From positions 187,535,455 through 187,599,454 of the forward strand of contig CANTUZ010000001.1 in the NCBI GenBank assembly GCA_947846985.1: DNA of 64,000 nucleotides, in the 5' to 3' direction. Position 1 is the first letter of the stretch, and every line of letters starts with the position of its first letter. The position numbers and the translations under genes are program-made. Below the pieces are notes generated by a model that was not told the DNA's origin, made no database searches, and saw only the letters and a list, made by a program, of their open reading frames with translations. Below are positions 11,001 to 23,398 of this stretch, one piece after another. The stretch comes from Fratercula arctica. Lineage: Eukaryota; Chordata; Aves; Charadriiformes; Alcidae.

Positions 11001-14000
11001 TATAGAGAGAGATATACATTTAAATACATCAATATAAATGCATGTTTAAATACATCAATATCAATATAAATGTGTGTGTGTGTATATTCTAATCCAAGCT
11101 TGTCATCTGGGCTCTTGCCATTGGCAGTGATGGAAGTCAGATGCCTCTGGAGGCAGATTCACATCACAGAGTTTAGGCCTAACCACAGGACAGGAGGAGT
11201 GGTGCTCTCAAAGTGCATATGTCTCTCCATTGACGATACACGTAGCTTAGACAAGGCACCTCACTTTTACACTTGTGCATTGAAATGAAATGCTTCTGAA
11301 ACTTTGTGTCATGTTAATGTGGGGTTTAGATTTAAAATGCAAGAATGTTCAAATGTTTGACTTCGGCTATCCACATGATACAATTCTGTTTTAAATATTT
11401 CTTCCAAAGCTAGTCTAGGAGTGAGAGATTAAAAACTCGAGTTATTATGAATGCCAGTTTATATGAGGACTGAGCGAGGTCTTAGAGTTCTGAAAAACAG
11501 TTTTCTTGCACATTAATTAGGAGTTCCCAGACATGGAATTCCTGAATGTCCATAAGATTACAGATAATAATGGCATTTGTCCTAATGAAAGCTTCTTTCT
11601 CAAAAAAATGTGTTTGCGTTTAAGCTCATAGTATTATTAAAGCCTTATGCACTGCCTTCTTGCTTAGCACGACGAACATGACTCATAGCTCCATAGGAAA
11701 ATCTTCATTTGATGGCCATGGGGACAGAGCCAACGATTCAGCATGGATGTTCCTTTTGTTAGAAATTATTGGACACTATCTGTTCTGGCAGGGGGGTGGG
11801 ACTAGATGATCTCCAGAGGTCCCTTCCAACCCCTACCATTCTGTGATTCTGTGATCTCAGACTCGGAGACAAATACTTTTAGTTTTTGATAAATTCAACA
11901 GAATTCAGATTATACGTTGGAAAACTATAAGAACAATTTAAATTAATTTTAGAATTTTTAGCCCACTATATGGATAGAAATACAGTCTTCTATTGCAGAG
12001 AGTATGGATGTCTAAAACAAAACAAAAAAAATATTAAAATCCAAAAATCTCCAGAGGGAAGAGGGAAAATGTGTATAATAGAGTGGTCTGCCCATGAGGT
12101 CCCCAGTGAGAATTTGATCTTTGCTGTATTTTAGGCAACAGAGAGAAGAAAATACAAATGAACTTGGATGATTCCGTAAAACTTATGATCTCTGGAAAAC
12201 TGAAGAGAGATATAGTTCTAAACTGAGATAAGTTTGCGTTTCCCACAGCTCTCAAATACCCTTGTAATAAACGGACAGCGGGATGAAATCTACATTGGCA
12301 ATTGATTTTTTTGAGCTTTTTGATCCAGAACTACCATCTCTCTTTTCTTTTCTAGACAAATGACAGTAATAAATGCCATCTTGGACTAAAAAGCATTTGT
12401 TATTTTGAAGATGAAAGAGAAGTTAATGCCATTTAATTTCATTTGATTTACTGGGGATGCAGGTTCAACTCTGTTCGTCCCTTTATATTCTTCTGGCAGA
12501 TTTCTTATGAAAATGTCTTTTGATAGTTTCAAAACAAACTTTGAATTTTAGGCAATATCATTCTTGTCAGAAATTATGTCATGAGATTAGCATCAAAATG
12601 GACAAATAGTTTCAGTGCCACTATCCCCACTCTAATGAACACATTAATTGATAAAACTTGCACCCGATTTTATTCAACATAATCAAGGAACTGTGCTGTA
12701 GTTGTTAGTGGGGCTGTACAAGGATGGGGTTTGTTCGTCGTCTTGTATTTATCTGTCCCATGTACTTTATTTTGAAATAAATGGGAACTGATAAATTCAG
12801 CTGTGTGGATAGGAAGTGAGAAGATGCTCTCACAGCTGAAGGTGAAAGCATCACGTTCCCTCTCCAAACTCCTGCTGTGCTGAATTTATACTCGGAGTTC
12901 CAAAAAAGCCTAAGGGCGTCTCATAGACGGATTGCAACACTTCCTCTGTCAACTTTGAAATCTCTTCTCAGAATTCAAACAAATGCTACAAAGGAAAAAA
13001 GTGTTTTCCCTCAAGATGAGGTTAATACCTCCTGTAGAACTCAGCCATATAGTCTCCTGTTGGTTTATGAAGTCCATGGTCATCTATCTCTGTTCTAGTG
13101 CAGTTTATGACAAGACCAGAACTGTAGACTAATGATGTCTTGATTTTTATGAAATACCAAAGAAGTAATTACCTCATATTTAAGGATCAGTAACTTAAGA
13201 TCTTCCGTAAGAAAGACAACCTTCTAACAGGAGAAATGCAGAGGCATTTTTTTTTTTTAAAGAAAGAGGCAGCAGGGCATCGCTGCACACTCACAGTCAG
13301 CAATAAGCATATTCAGGCAGAAATGAGGGAAAAGGTGAGAACAAGTTACACAGATTTGCTAAAAAGAATTGGGGCAGTTAACAGGAATGTGTCTGTGGGT
13401 AGTATACCTAGTTAAGAGTCTCCTCTCCTTAGCCTGCCTTTACAAATGAGGAAGAGAAAAAAGTGGTTTCCAGATCTAAAGCACCCTCCAAAGGTGCTTG
13501 TCTCTCTCCACGCACTAGTAAAGAGTCTAAGGTCACTATATTTCCATTTCCCATTAGTGTCTAAATTTAGGAGGGATGAAGCTAGAGCAAGTTCTGAAAA
13601 GTTACACTTAATAGCAGTTTATTATCTTAGTAGCAGGTCTGTAAACCTGCATAGAGGGCAATATTATAATATAATATAATATAATATAATATAATATAAT
13701 ATAATATAATATAATATAATATAATATAATATAATATAATATAATATAATATAATATAATATAATATAATATAATATAATATATATAATAAATATAATAT
13801 AAATATATTGTATTTATATGTATAAAATAAAATATGATATGAAAGTATAATACAGAATCTGCTTACAGAATATCTTTACTTTTATTAATGTTTCTGGCTT
13901 CTGGTTAACTCCAGACCCCACTGGAATCAGTAAAAGAATTCCCATTATCTTTAGTGCAGTCAAAACTTCCCCCCCCGGCGTTCATGGGGATGAATATGCT

Positions 14001-17000
14001 TCTTTAAACATACAGGTGGACAGACATGTGGATGTACATACACACAGACGTATCAGAGTTCTTTGCTAAAATAGCTGTATCAAACAAGGAACTGTGGGAC
14101 ATGAAACAAATAATAAAATGAAGAAAGCTTCTTTAGCATTTCTCTTGGTGAAAACCGCAATAACCGCCCAGACACCCGGTTTCCAGGGAGGAAAAGAGCC
14201 CTTTTATTTTCTGCCTGCCTACTCTGACAACGGCAACGTATTTTCCAAGGAACTGGCTGATATGACATGCCCACCTGCACAGGAAGTTCCGCTGCGTTTC
14301 AGAGGAGTGCAGATGTCTCCTTGAAGCTGCTCGGCTTTCCTTCTGCTGGACTATCCTGAGACAGGACGGGCAAGTGCTTCAGGAAGAGCTCTCTGGAGGA
14401 ACGGCTGGTTGTTACAGCGCTGACCCGTTGGCATCAGTCGCATTTTTCTCACGAGCACTTCCGCAGATTTCGATGAGCCTGCCCATCTGATAAAACAAAG
14501 CCCATCACCAGGGCTTTTCTGGTATGTCATCAGCAGTTCAGCATGGGCAGGCGGCAGGACGTTGTTCTCTCAGTAACTAGTAGCAAATTATTTTTTTCAT
14601 TGATTTTTGCTTTATGGAAAGGTAACCTGCAATCACAACCTTTTTCTAAGTCATGGCATTGTTTAAAATTGTTCACCATCCAGTTGAATATTTGTTATGT
14701 GCGCAGTAGGGGTCACTCCTGACCAGACTGGTTTTATTCCCCGGCTAGACGAGTGTAGTCCTTCAAATCTACTTTCCGACATGAATATCCTTGTTTGTTA
14801 AAGCATTGTTTGCTTTTCTGGCCTACTCTGTCATACACAGGAAAGATTCACTATTTCCATTAAAAGATGTGCCAGCAGAACACTCTTTTCATGCCATATT
14901 ATGGAAAGCAGGCACAGGGCGACAGGGAATGTAAGGCAAATTCATTGGCCAGTTTGAACCAGTAGCTGGGGTGGAACAGTTCTGCTTGCTTCTGTAGGGT
15001 TGCTTTTGCCTAGGAATTACTCGTTTGTTGGTTTTCTGCATTTAACCAGCTTTACACAAAAACTATGGTCCTAGCCACCTGCACTCGAGGCATCTCTGGT
15101 TTTGTGCAAAGAAATGAGTGTTTTGCCCATCGATCTGGCCAGTCCCTAGAACAGTGGCGAGCTCTAAGGCAGAATACAAGGCTGACAGGCAGAGCCTAAT
15201 CTTGCTGCACCCCAGGAGGGGCTCATGGGGTTCCCTTGTTAGATCCTTGCCACCATACCAAGAGTCAAGGTGATTTCTTGTCTTGTGATGGAACCTATCC
15301 CGTCTCTGAACACTGCTGGATATGTTTTGTAGCCACCCAATGCTATAGGCTGAGGCTTATATAAATACTCTGGAATAGAATGACTTTTGGCTTTATAACA
15401 CACCTGACAGTACCTAATGTTTGCTGTTGAAAACAAGGATTAGCAAGGAATCATAGAATCATAGAATGGTTTGGGTTGGAAGGGACCTTAAAGACCATCT
15501 AGTTCCAACCTCCCTGCCATGGGCAGGGACACCTCCCACTAGACCAGGCTGCTCAAAGCCCCACCCAGCCTGGCCTTGAACACTTCCAGGGATGGGGCAT
15601 CCACAGCCTCCCTGGGCAACCTGTTCCAGTGCCTCACCACCCTCAGGGTAAAGAATTTCTTCCTAATATCTAATCTAAATCTCCCCTCTTCCAGTTTGAA
15701 GCCATTACCCCTCGTCCTATTGCTCCGCTCCTTCATAAAGAGTCCCTCCCCATCTTTCCTATAGGCCCCCTTTAAGTACTGGAAGGGACTATAAGGTCTT
15801 CCCGGAGACTTCTCCAGGCTGAACAACCCCAACTCTCTCAGCCTGTTTTCTAAAGGAAGTAGAACATCTAGGCACCATGAAGCTGTATGTTTTCAGGAAC
15901 GAAGTAGCATCTTCTCTACATAACTGCAGGTAAACTCTTAAAAGGTTGAATGACTTTTTAGAGTAGAAACAAGTGAAGACACTGTTCAAGTTCCTGTAAC
16001 CCCATGCAACCAAGGCGAGGATGTGCATCCTCAGGGAGAGCGTTGGACCCCTTTGCAATGCTGACAGCCCCGCGTCCTCCTCTTCCTCTTTCAGGTAGCC
16101 TTGCAGCCGTGAAAGGCTACCATGTGCTACACCCTACGCCTTCAAAATAGTGAAGTCTCCTGGTGTCTGGGCAGTGAGGGAAGGGAGAAGAACAACTTTA
16201 CCCCTATGAGTCCCAACACCTCTCATGCTCTTTCCCTTGGATTTGGTAGAAACAACCTAATATGCTTTTTCATCATTTTCTGATAAACTGTGGTAGTGGT
16301 CAGCAAGACAAGCACCAGCAGATATGGAAACGATATTTCAAAGGGTCAAGAAACATTTAGATGTTTAGCTGGTGTCACTGGTTTAACAGAATAGTTGTGA
16401 GCTTATTGCTTAGGGTTTTTTTGCTTCTGCTGTGATGCCTTTGTTTTCCAAGCACTGTAACTGTCAATTTTTAAGTTTCAAATAGTATGTGGAAGTACAA
16501 AAACTAATAATGATCATATGCTTATGCATTTTCTAATTTTTAATAATGTACACCACAGCCTTCTACAAAGTTCGTAGTGCTGCACCTGTCCTGAACATCA
16601 CCTCCCAAATGTAACTCATGATCTTCTATACATTTTCTTCTGCTGAGTGTTTCTTTAAAGGACATTGAATGCATTCAGAAATTTTACAAGTTGCATTTAT
16701 CGCAACAGAGAAAAAGATCACGTCTACCTTTTTCTATATGTCTATTCCAGGTCTTACAGGGACACAATATGATGTGGTGAAGCAGTATTCTACTTACAGT
16801 CTTGATGTCAGGGAAAAACCAGTTTAAAAACAGCACGGGGTAAGCAGTAAAGACAGTTCCCATACTCTGTGTTAAAATTGTAAAGAAAACTAGCTTGTGA
16901 CTCCTTCTTGTATAAATATATATTCAGACTAGACTATAGCCCTGGTCTGGCAGAGCATGTAAGCGTATTGACATCAGTGGGACAGGTCACGTTTTTCAAG

Positions 17001-20000
17001 TTGTGTGCGTATTTAAGCGGCTTGCTTGGTTCGGGATATTAGTGATCAATCAAGAGAGATCCAGTAAGGATCTGAGCATCTCTTCAGTGGCTCCTAAAGG
17101 TATAGGTGGCACTCGAAAATGTAGGCATCCTCAGTGCTTGTTGGGGTTCCTCCTCACTGGAGGAGCGGTGGTGCCTCTCTGTGCGAGCTGCACGCTGTGA
17201 GCACAGTAGCGGCACACAGCTACCACACACGAAGGTCTGAATAATTACAGTTACAGAAATGTAGCTTAGGTCAAAGCTCCCATAAAATGCTGATGGCCCT
17301 AATAATTTTTCCTGATAGACCCAGCACAGTAAATTTTTCTATGTCGTGGATAATGCATACCTCAAAGAACAAACTTTTGAGGAGAAGCAGAACTGGTAAG
17401 TAGGCAACTGGAGGTCGGCTTTTGACACATTTTTCCAACCTGCCAAGTTTGGATATGTAGGGACTAAAGTGACACAGTCAACAGGTCAACTACTTTCATA
17501 TATAAAGCTTACATACTTGAGTCAGCTGGGTTTTTTTTAGAAAAAGCAGTAACTTCACGCTGTTAAGCTTTTTTAATTGGTAGTTTTTGTCTTTAAACAG
17601 ACTTTGAAAAAAAGAAAACAAATTCCCCATACTGTTTCCTTTTCTTGTAAATAAATCTCTCTTAGAATCAAAGCAGGTTCCTTAATTTCCTGATAAAAGT
17701 TTAATAAACATATGCAGAGCAAAAGAAGCTGCAGTAATTCTCATAGCAGAATCAGACAAAAGCTTCAAGCAATGTAAAAACTGGCTTTACCAAACTGAAT
17801 AGTAGGAAACAAAGAATAGCTGAAGTCAGGAAGTGTATTGTAGGCATGGAACAGCAGTTGATAGTGTTTAATAGCTTTGGCTGAAACAGAAGGCTGTAGT
17901 GAGTTATTAGCATCCTTTGGAGGGTCAAAACAAATTTCCTTTACTTCTCTCCTTGTCACAAGTGAACGTGCCTGTGTTTTCATGAGCTTGGCAAATGGCT
18001 CACCCTGATTTCACAGCACACCCTGACAGCTCTGGAGGAACAAACTGCACACTGGACATGAAACATACCGAACAAGACCTGTGCATAACCTAAGCGTGCC
18101 TTTATGTACATAAAAGAGAGCTCTTCACAGATTTACATGCACACAATGCTTTGTCAAAAGTGGCCTCGAGAGCAACACCCTAAAGAAGGTATCTTGTCCC
18201 TGCAAGCCAGTTAGGTTCATTTCCAGAAATTAGAGTGTCTTTGTTCCCTAGGGTCATATTTCTGGCCACTTCTCTTTCTCCTCTCAGTCCTATTTTTACT
18301 TTGCTTAGTTGAGTTGGACTCCCGTTATCAGTCCAGTGTCACTCACTGTCACTGAGTGCTGCTGAACTAAAAACCAGAAGACGGTGAGAGACGAGACTGA
18401 GGAGTGAGCAATCCCAGTGGTGTAAATGTAACCCACAGCACGGCAAAATGCATCCAGTCACCTATTCCTCCTGCTGCCGGTGGAGGACTGATCCCTGGGG
18501 TTTAAAAACAGGATCTTTGATGGGAGTGGTTCAGCGCAGGAAGAATCTGGGTGATATCTCAGTTCCTGCAGCGTAAGGACTTATCTGTACTGCCTGAACA
18601 GTGAAACAAATAGAGTGTTTCCCAGCCAGTGGATCTGTACGTGATCTGTTGAGAAGTAGAAGAGCCCAGATTACCTCAAGTCTTTATTTAGGCTGTGCAC
18701 TGCTGCGGGTAAGTCTGGGTTTGGACAGCACTGCAGAAGTTCGCGTTCGAGTCGTAGCTGGACTCTCTTGACATGTACGTAATTTCATGGCTTTCAGGGA
18801 GGTAGCAGCTTCATTTTAACACTATATTCAGCTGAGAGATTTTAGAGTTTTTCTCACTTTTCACTCTCAAATTCACTTTAGTATCTCCCTTATTCAGAGG
18901 GGAAGATGGGTCTTGAGGAATAATGAAATAGGAAAGATGATGGTGAGGCATCAGTTATGGTTCCTACAGCACCATCTATTCAGGTTGTGTGCATTGGTAG
19001 AAGCATCTCTACAGCTGTTAAAATTGCTCCAAGAAAGTAACCTCTTGACAATTTTTAGTGGCACAAATACACCACTATTTTCTTCTCACAGGCAGATTGA
19101 TTCCTGAGTACTTTTAGGACAACAGTGTATGACTTGAGCTGGGAAATCCTGGCCAAAGATATATCATAAATGTTCTAATATTAGCATCATGTCCTGGAAT
19201 GAGGACAGGGCTGTCCATCTGGAAATGTTGTATGGCATGATTCTTCTGTCAGCTCCCCAGGATTGACTCCGTGGACATCTTGGAGCACACAACAGGCTAA
19301 AAACATTAGTTACTGAGAATCACGGTTACAGAAAGTTTACTATTTGATTTGAAAACCAATGAGTTTACCGGCTTCCATTTTTCAGTACAGCATTCACTAT
19401 AATGAATTATTTTGAAAGGAATCAAATTACAGGCCAGTCTTACTATTTATTTTAAAAGTTCTAGAAACTTCACATTAACCTATGGTCTCTTTTTGCATGC
19501 CAAAAACAGGCTTTGCTGATAAAAATAGGTCCCGCTGAGCTAAATTAAAGATGTAACCATGAAAAGGCTGATGGACCTCAATGCGAACTTGCTTTCCTGC
19601 TGAGATTTAATATTTCCCTTATGGCCCAGTTGAAAAAATACAAGATAGACTCCGCCACAACCAAACTGAATAAAAAGACTCTGGATGCGACCCTGAATAG
19701 TCCTCGATGCACTGAACTGCAGTGTGATGGCTGCGTGCACTGCGTGCATTGGCTCTGCCAATGGTCACATCGGCTGGTGGGAAGCATGCCAGAAGTTGCC
19801 AGAAGTTTCAGAATAAGAAGGCTATACTTAACCTATGAGAAAAAAAAATAGTCTTCGTGTAGTAGCATTTTTTGAAAAGCAGCTTTTTTTTTTGCTATAA
19901 TCATCTTGGGGTTTGCCATCATCTGCATATTTTTATTATCTGATTTCAAGGCAAACATTGATGATAAGCCAAGAACACCCATTCTCTTTGAAAAGGAGCT

Positions 20001-22831
20001 AACATGGGATATGGGCTACAACAAAAAGTTTGCTTTTGAATAGCTGCAGAAACAGATACTATAAGTATGCCTGCTTGTGTATTCCAAAAATAAAATATAT
20101 TTGCTCCATAAACTCAAGCATACCTTTTTCTCAGTATTCAGTTGAATGAGATTGATTTCTGTGAACAATATACAGATCTTGACATCATCTGAGGAGGACA
20201 GGAATACTGTAAGACAATTAGATGCCATCATCAGTAAATATTATTGACTTCTCCATGTATACATCTACAACCTTTTCTTCTTTCTTTCATGATGCAGTCC
20301 TAAAATCCCGTGATTGATACAAAGACATCTGATTGTTTCATTTGGTAAAAAGATCACAATACATCCAGGAAAGTTCCTTGCCCTGTCTTACTAGACTGTA
20401 GCTAACTTTTAATTACATTTCTGTAATTATTTCATGGTCAATATACTTCATAAAGCTAATTTCTTGTCAATTGTGTAGTCCCCAAACATGAACTTTTATA
20501 TCTAATAACCCCACAATGAAAATGGAGAGATATTGTTGCCTGTGATGCCTTTCCCAGAATTAGAGTTCCACCAGAGCTTCAGTCTTGCACCCACTGAAAT
20601 TACAGAGCCCAAATAATTTCCAATTTCCTGTCTTCACTCAGCAGTGACTGCAGTGTACTTTCTATGTTGTCTTTTCTAAGATCTGTACCAAAAATTCATG
20701 CGCACAACCCACAGAAGCAGAGGTTATTGCATACCCATAGAACTATTGCAGAAGAGAACTGTGATTCAGACTCTCTTCATTTTCATTTTTTGTAGCTGTT
20801 ATTTAAAATTATGCTGTCTGGTTTCAGCTTTTGGCTCTGCAGGCCTTTATGGACAAGTGCACAGCGCCGAGGTGTGTTCCGTATCACCAGTAATACGTTG
20901 AATTAAGCCAGCTTGACGTTAGGCGTTCAAAATATTTGATATCACAGCTGATTCAGAAATTTCCTCCCGAAGACTTTCAGTCTGTTCAAGTAAATTGTGC
21001 CTGAACTGTGCACTTTTGCTTTGGAATTATCTTCTTTGTTTAAGAAACTGGAAAGTCCAGTGGTTTTATACAATTTTTCCCTTTTGTTGGTATCTTCTGT
21101 TTGGAAGTGATGGAAGATTCAGCAGGAGAGAGGGAGGAGTTCTTTCCAATTGTTATGTGTATTTTAGATTAAAAGAAGTGATTGTAAACCTTTTCCTACA
21201 GTACAAGCAATACTTATACTGAGTGTCTATGTATGTTCAGCATGCTAAGGTACTATTGCCCAAGTTTCTGAGACTGCTGACCCGTATCATATTTACCCCG
21301 CTCCTGTAAATCTTCACTTACATCAGCAGCAGCATCTCACTTTGGGATCCAGTCCCAGGAATGCACTTTCTTTTTTTTCCTTTCATCTGATGTAAACAGT
21401 CATTTAGTTTCTTGCAGAGGAATAGTGTTGTGATGTTCTCTTTCCTGTTGAATGCAGTACCTATGCAATTGGTTGTGCTAACTAAATTAAATATCCTGTA
21501 TTGTGGGTTATATCAAACACATGTTTGTGTGACATGGAGCTGAACCATCATCGCAATTCTGTTAATTTTCTAATAGAAATGTTATGACAATTAAGCTTCC
21601 TGAATAGCTCGGTATTTCCACAGAGAGCAGTAAAATATGCCTGTTGGAATGCACTGCTTCCTAGGTAACTTTCTGAACAATTTAGGAATAGCCAAAACTG
21701 TGAAATATGTGGAAGAGTATGTTCCTTCTGGCCTTGTCTTTCATGAACAGAGTGTTAGCACGTAAACAGGATAGGATAGCACAAAACGGCTCTAATGTGA
21801 AGGCCCTCCATATGTTTAATAAGATGAAAGAGCTCCTTAACCCTTTCAGGCTAAAGAGGAGCTCCACCTGATGCAGATCAAAATCCAGCATTTTATTTTT
21901 CAGTCTAACAAGAACTATCTATGCCTGTTTCAAAGTATATATTTAAATACCTAGCCTCACCCTTTATTCACTGTCAAAATTCAGCAATGATTTCAACAAG
22001 GAAGGATGGGAAAATGGGGACGAATAAAACCCATTTTATTGATACATGCTTGAGGTATGTAAAAAGTCAAAGTAGCGACTGCATTTATTCTATTCATAAA
22101 GATGTGAAACAGTTACGTTAGGCAATGAAAGTGTGATGATTCTGTTCACCTGGTTTGTGCCTTAAGTAGACTTTAAGGGCACTGCATATCCTTAGGGCTG
22201 CAGGAGATGAGGAAAATATATTCAGTTTTGTCGACATCTCCGTCTAGAAGTTAGATGTCTCAGTTTTGAGCTTGTTATTGAGGCTCCCCGGTAGTCACTG
22301 GAGAAAGACAGTTACTGTAGATTCATGGCTTAAATGCTGTGCTAAAATGGGTTGAATCATGTTGGGACGTCGGAAGTACGTGCTTCGATGTTTTGTTGCA
22401 GGGGACCATTGCTCTCCAGGAAAGGTGTTTCTGGAATCCACCCTTGATGCGAATGTCTGACTGACCTGACTTTGTGTTCTTTGCTGCAGATTGATTTTGA
22501 AGATGTGATTGCTGAGCCAGAGGGAACACACAGCTTTGATGGGATTTGGAAGGCCAGTTTTACCACCTTCACTGTAACGAAATACTGGTTTTATCGTTTA
22601 CTGTCAGCAATCTTTGGCATTCCTATGGCTCTCATCTGGGGCATCTACTTTGCCATTTTGTCATTCCTGCACATCTGGGCGGTGGTGCCGTGCATAAGGA
22701 GCTACCTGATTGAGATCCAGTGCATTAGCCGCGTCTATTCCATCTGCATCCACACGTTCTGTGACCCACTCTTTGAGGCCATAGGCAAAATGTTCAGCAG
22801 CATCCGAGCCACAGTACGGAAAGAGATTTGA
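5022..22831 (+). CDS. CAV1: Caveolin-1, complete, three coding exons (5022-5051, 6053-6217, 22490-22831)
   Basis: The joined exons give a 178-residue protein, the usual caveolin-1 length. Caveolin-1 oligomerises in cholesterol-rich plasma membrane and builds the coat of caveolae together with cavins; it also scaffolds signalling proteins. Visible landmarks are Tyr14 (the Src-family phosphorylation site), Met31/Met32 (start of the beta isoform), the caveolin signature FEDVIAEP at residues 68-75, the scaffolding domain at 82-101 (starts DGIWK, ends YWFYR), a hydrophobic membrane hairpin at about 102-134 with Pro110 and Pro132, and the palmitoylation cysteines 133, 143 and 156. Both introns are phase 0 with GT-AG ends. 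Met1 is chosen because it has an A at -3, opens the conserved [10 protein letters not shown] peptide and lies in the CpG island. An additional cysteine at residue 151 is discussed as a finding. No frameshift or premature stop is seen. Confidence 0.98.
5302..5679 (+). repeat. G-rich minisatellite with 14-bp period in CAV1 intron 1
   Basis: From 5484 to 5679 there are exactly fourteen contiguous 14-bp units, all variants of GAGGGCAGTACGGG or GATGGTAGCGAGGG. A second block at 5358-5428 has four 14-bp units and one of 15, and diverged units begin at 5302. Between the blocks (about 5429-5483) is a GC-rich spacer. Each unit carries G-runs on the + strand, so G-quadruplex formation is plausible. As the period is not a multiple of three, open frames run across it in several frames; these are artefacts. 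Confidence 0.92.
5878..6052 (+). promoter_or_regulatory. CAV1: Candidate intronic promoter and 5' leader for the beta isoform
   Basis: TTAAATAG at 5878-5885 is an AT-rich, TATA-like element standing alone in otherwise almost pure GC sequence, about 170 bases before exon 2. A transcript starting roughly 30 bases downstream would run straight into exon 2 without splicing and first reach Met31/Met32 at 6113/6116. In mouse, caveolin-1 beta mRNA arises from this kind of alternative start ahead of exon 2. Element and spacing are seen; function is inferred. Confidence 0.5.
6053..6217 (+). CDS. CAV1: CAV1 coding exon 2 (residues 11-65)
   Basis: Starts after a C-rich tract ending CTCCGCAG and ends before the donor GTGAGG at 6218. 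The 55 codons carry Tyr14 (6062-6064), tandem methionines 31 and 32 (6113 and 6116), and the start of the oligomerisation domain (about residues 61-101). The ATG of Met32 has A at -3 and G at +4, a strong initiation context, which fits its known use as the start of the beta isoform. Length is a multiple of three, so skipping exon 2 would keep the frame but remove Tyr14 and both internal starts. Confidence 0.97.
6218..10720 (+). other. CAV1: CAV1 intron 2, 5' part
   Basis: The first 430 bases are still CpG-island sequence; after that the DNA is ordinary AT-rich intron. Reading exon 2 through into the intron stays open to 6355, but this is unspliced read-through. No RNA gene, repeat family or coding exon was recognised in 6650-10720 on either strand. 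Confidence 0.75.
10721..10949 (-). mobile_element. CR1 LINE 3' fragment
   Basis: On the + strand it begins ATCATAGAATCATAGG then TTGGAAGGGACC, the reverse complement of a CR1 3' end, and runs back into the conserved C-terminal reverse transcriptase frame (residues such as FRLDIRKNF and HWNRLPRE on the - strand). It is 5'-truncated at an AT-rich simple repeat. The terminal repeat is short and the sequence diverged, suggesting an older copy. Confidence 0.93.
10950..11086. repeat. AT-rich compound simple repeat (GATA/ATAG-like, then TG run)
   Basis: A run of ATAGATA-like and GAGATA-like units, then two near copies of a block containing TTTAAATACATCAATA, then a TG dinucleotide run at about 11070-11083. 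It abuts the 5' truncation point of the CR1 fragment at 10721-10949. Confidence 0.85.
11777..11855 (+). mobile_element. CR1 LINE 3' tail, very short
   Basis: About 80 bases matching the last part of CR1: TCTGGCAGGGGGGT, ACTAGATGATCTCCAGAGG, then CTTCCAACCCC and the terminal CTGTGATTCTGTGATC. The wording matches the end of the long element at 49281-50070, so both belong to the same or a closely related CR1 subfamily. Confidence 0.92.
11856..13665 (+). other. CAV1: CAV1 intron 2, stretch between CR1 tail and pentanucleotide repeat
   Basis: Ordinary AT-rich intron. A short A/T run occurs near 13250. No coding exon, RNA gene or interspersed repeat was recognised. Confidence 0.65.
13666..13780. 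repeat. (ATAAT)23 pentanucleotide microsatellite
   Basis: Twenty-three uninterrupted ATAAT units, followed by about 70 bases of degenerate AT-rich sequence to about 13850. The purity suggests recent expansion and likely length polymorphism. Confidence 0.98.
13851..15449 (+). other. CAV1: CAV1 intron 2, middle part
   Basis: Unique-looking intron. A stretch at about 14100-14520 is less AT-rich than its surroundings and has scattered CpGs, but no exon with credible splice sites and a conserved product was seen. Confidence 0.6.
15450..15856 (-). mobile_element. CR1 LINE 3' fragment, about 400 bp
   Basis: The + strand starts with TCATAGAATCATAGAATGG and TTGGGTTGGAAGGGACC, the reverse complement of the CR1 3' end, and continues through the C-terminal reverse transcriptase region ([15 protein letters not shown] on the - strand) to the [20 protein letters not shown] segment. 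The frame is open over about 97 codons (15539-15832). It shares its 3' wording with the copies at 24912 and 34585. Confidence 0.95.
15857..22489 (+). other. CAV1: CAV1 intron 2, 3' part
   Basis: About 6.6 kb of AT-rich intron with no recognisable repeat family. No coding exon or RNA gene was recognised. It ends in the branch site, pyrimidine tract and acceptor of exon 3. Confidence 0.7.
22490..22831 (+). CDS. CAV1: CAV1 coding exon 3 (residues 66-178 and stop)
   Basis: Acceptor TTGCTGCAG precedes 22490, with a possible branch site in the TGACCTGACT stretch about 20-30 bases upstream. The exon encodes the caveolin signature, the scaffolding domain, the membrane hairpin and the C-terminal amphipathic segment, ending ...RKEI then TGA at 22829-22831. 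Codons for Pro132 (22688), Cys133 (22691), Cys143 (22721), Cys151 (22745) and Cys156 (22760) can be read directly. The open frame extends upstream to 22472 only because the intron happens to lack a stop there. Confidence 0.98.
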   Translation: MDFEDVIAEPEGTHSFDGIWKASFTTFTVTKYWFYRLLSAIFGIPMALIWGIYFAILSFLHIWAVVPCIRSYLIEIQCISRVYSICIHTFCDPLFEAIGKMFSSIRATVRKEI

Positions 22832-23392
22832 GGGACATTTCAAGGAGAGCCATCAGCCTAGGAAGGGGGTGGGAGTTTTGTGTTGTTTGGGGTGTTTTGG
22901 TGCCAGTTTCATGTTTCCCAAAGCAACATACAGCAACTGGTGGTGGATATACTGGCCCAAAACAAAGAATCACTTGCTCAGTTTCTTTTCTACTGTTAAT
23001 TCTTACTGGACTACTTGCTTCTTTTTTTTTCTTCTTTTTTTTTTTTTTTCCCCCCCTTCGGTCTGCATTTCAAACTAACCTTAAATGGCTATTCTTCCAT
23101 GCCAGCTGCGTATCATTTTGCTGGCCGTTCAATCCAGAGACTGAAGTGTTGTTGGATGGCTTTTTCTCTCACCCTTCATTCCTTGTGAGATAAATCCACA
23201 GTGATACTGAAGAACGACAAAAATGCTTTCCAACGCTATAAAGCCATTCATTTTATTGTGGCCAAAGAGCGCGGAGCTATTGCAGCAGAATGATCGTGAC
23301 CAGCTGGCAGGTTTTAGCAGAATGTTCTTTTTCAATTGGATTGTCACTTGACTGCAGCTATTTACAGTCATGGTCAGATATGGTGCACTACG

Positions 23393-23398
23393 AATAAA
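23393..23398 (+). terminator. CAV1: Proximal poly(A) signal AATAAA
   Basis: AATAAA 562 bases after the stop codon. Use would give a short 3' UTR lacking the miR-103/107 and miR-199a sites and the G-rich run. Only the hexamer is seen; use is not shown. Confidence 0.4.

Noticed and set aside
15539..15832. 97-codon - strand frame as a gene
   Set aside because: It is the decayed C-terminus of CR1 ORF2.
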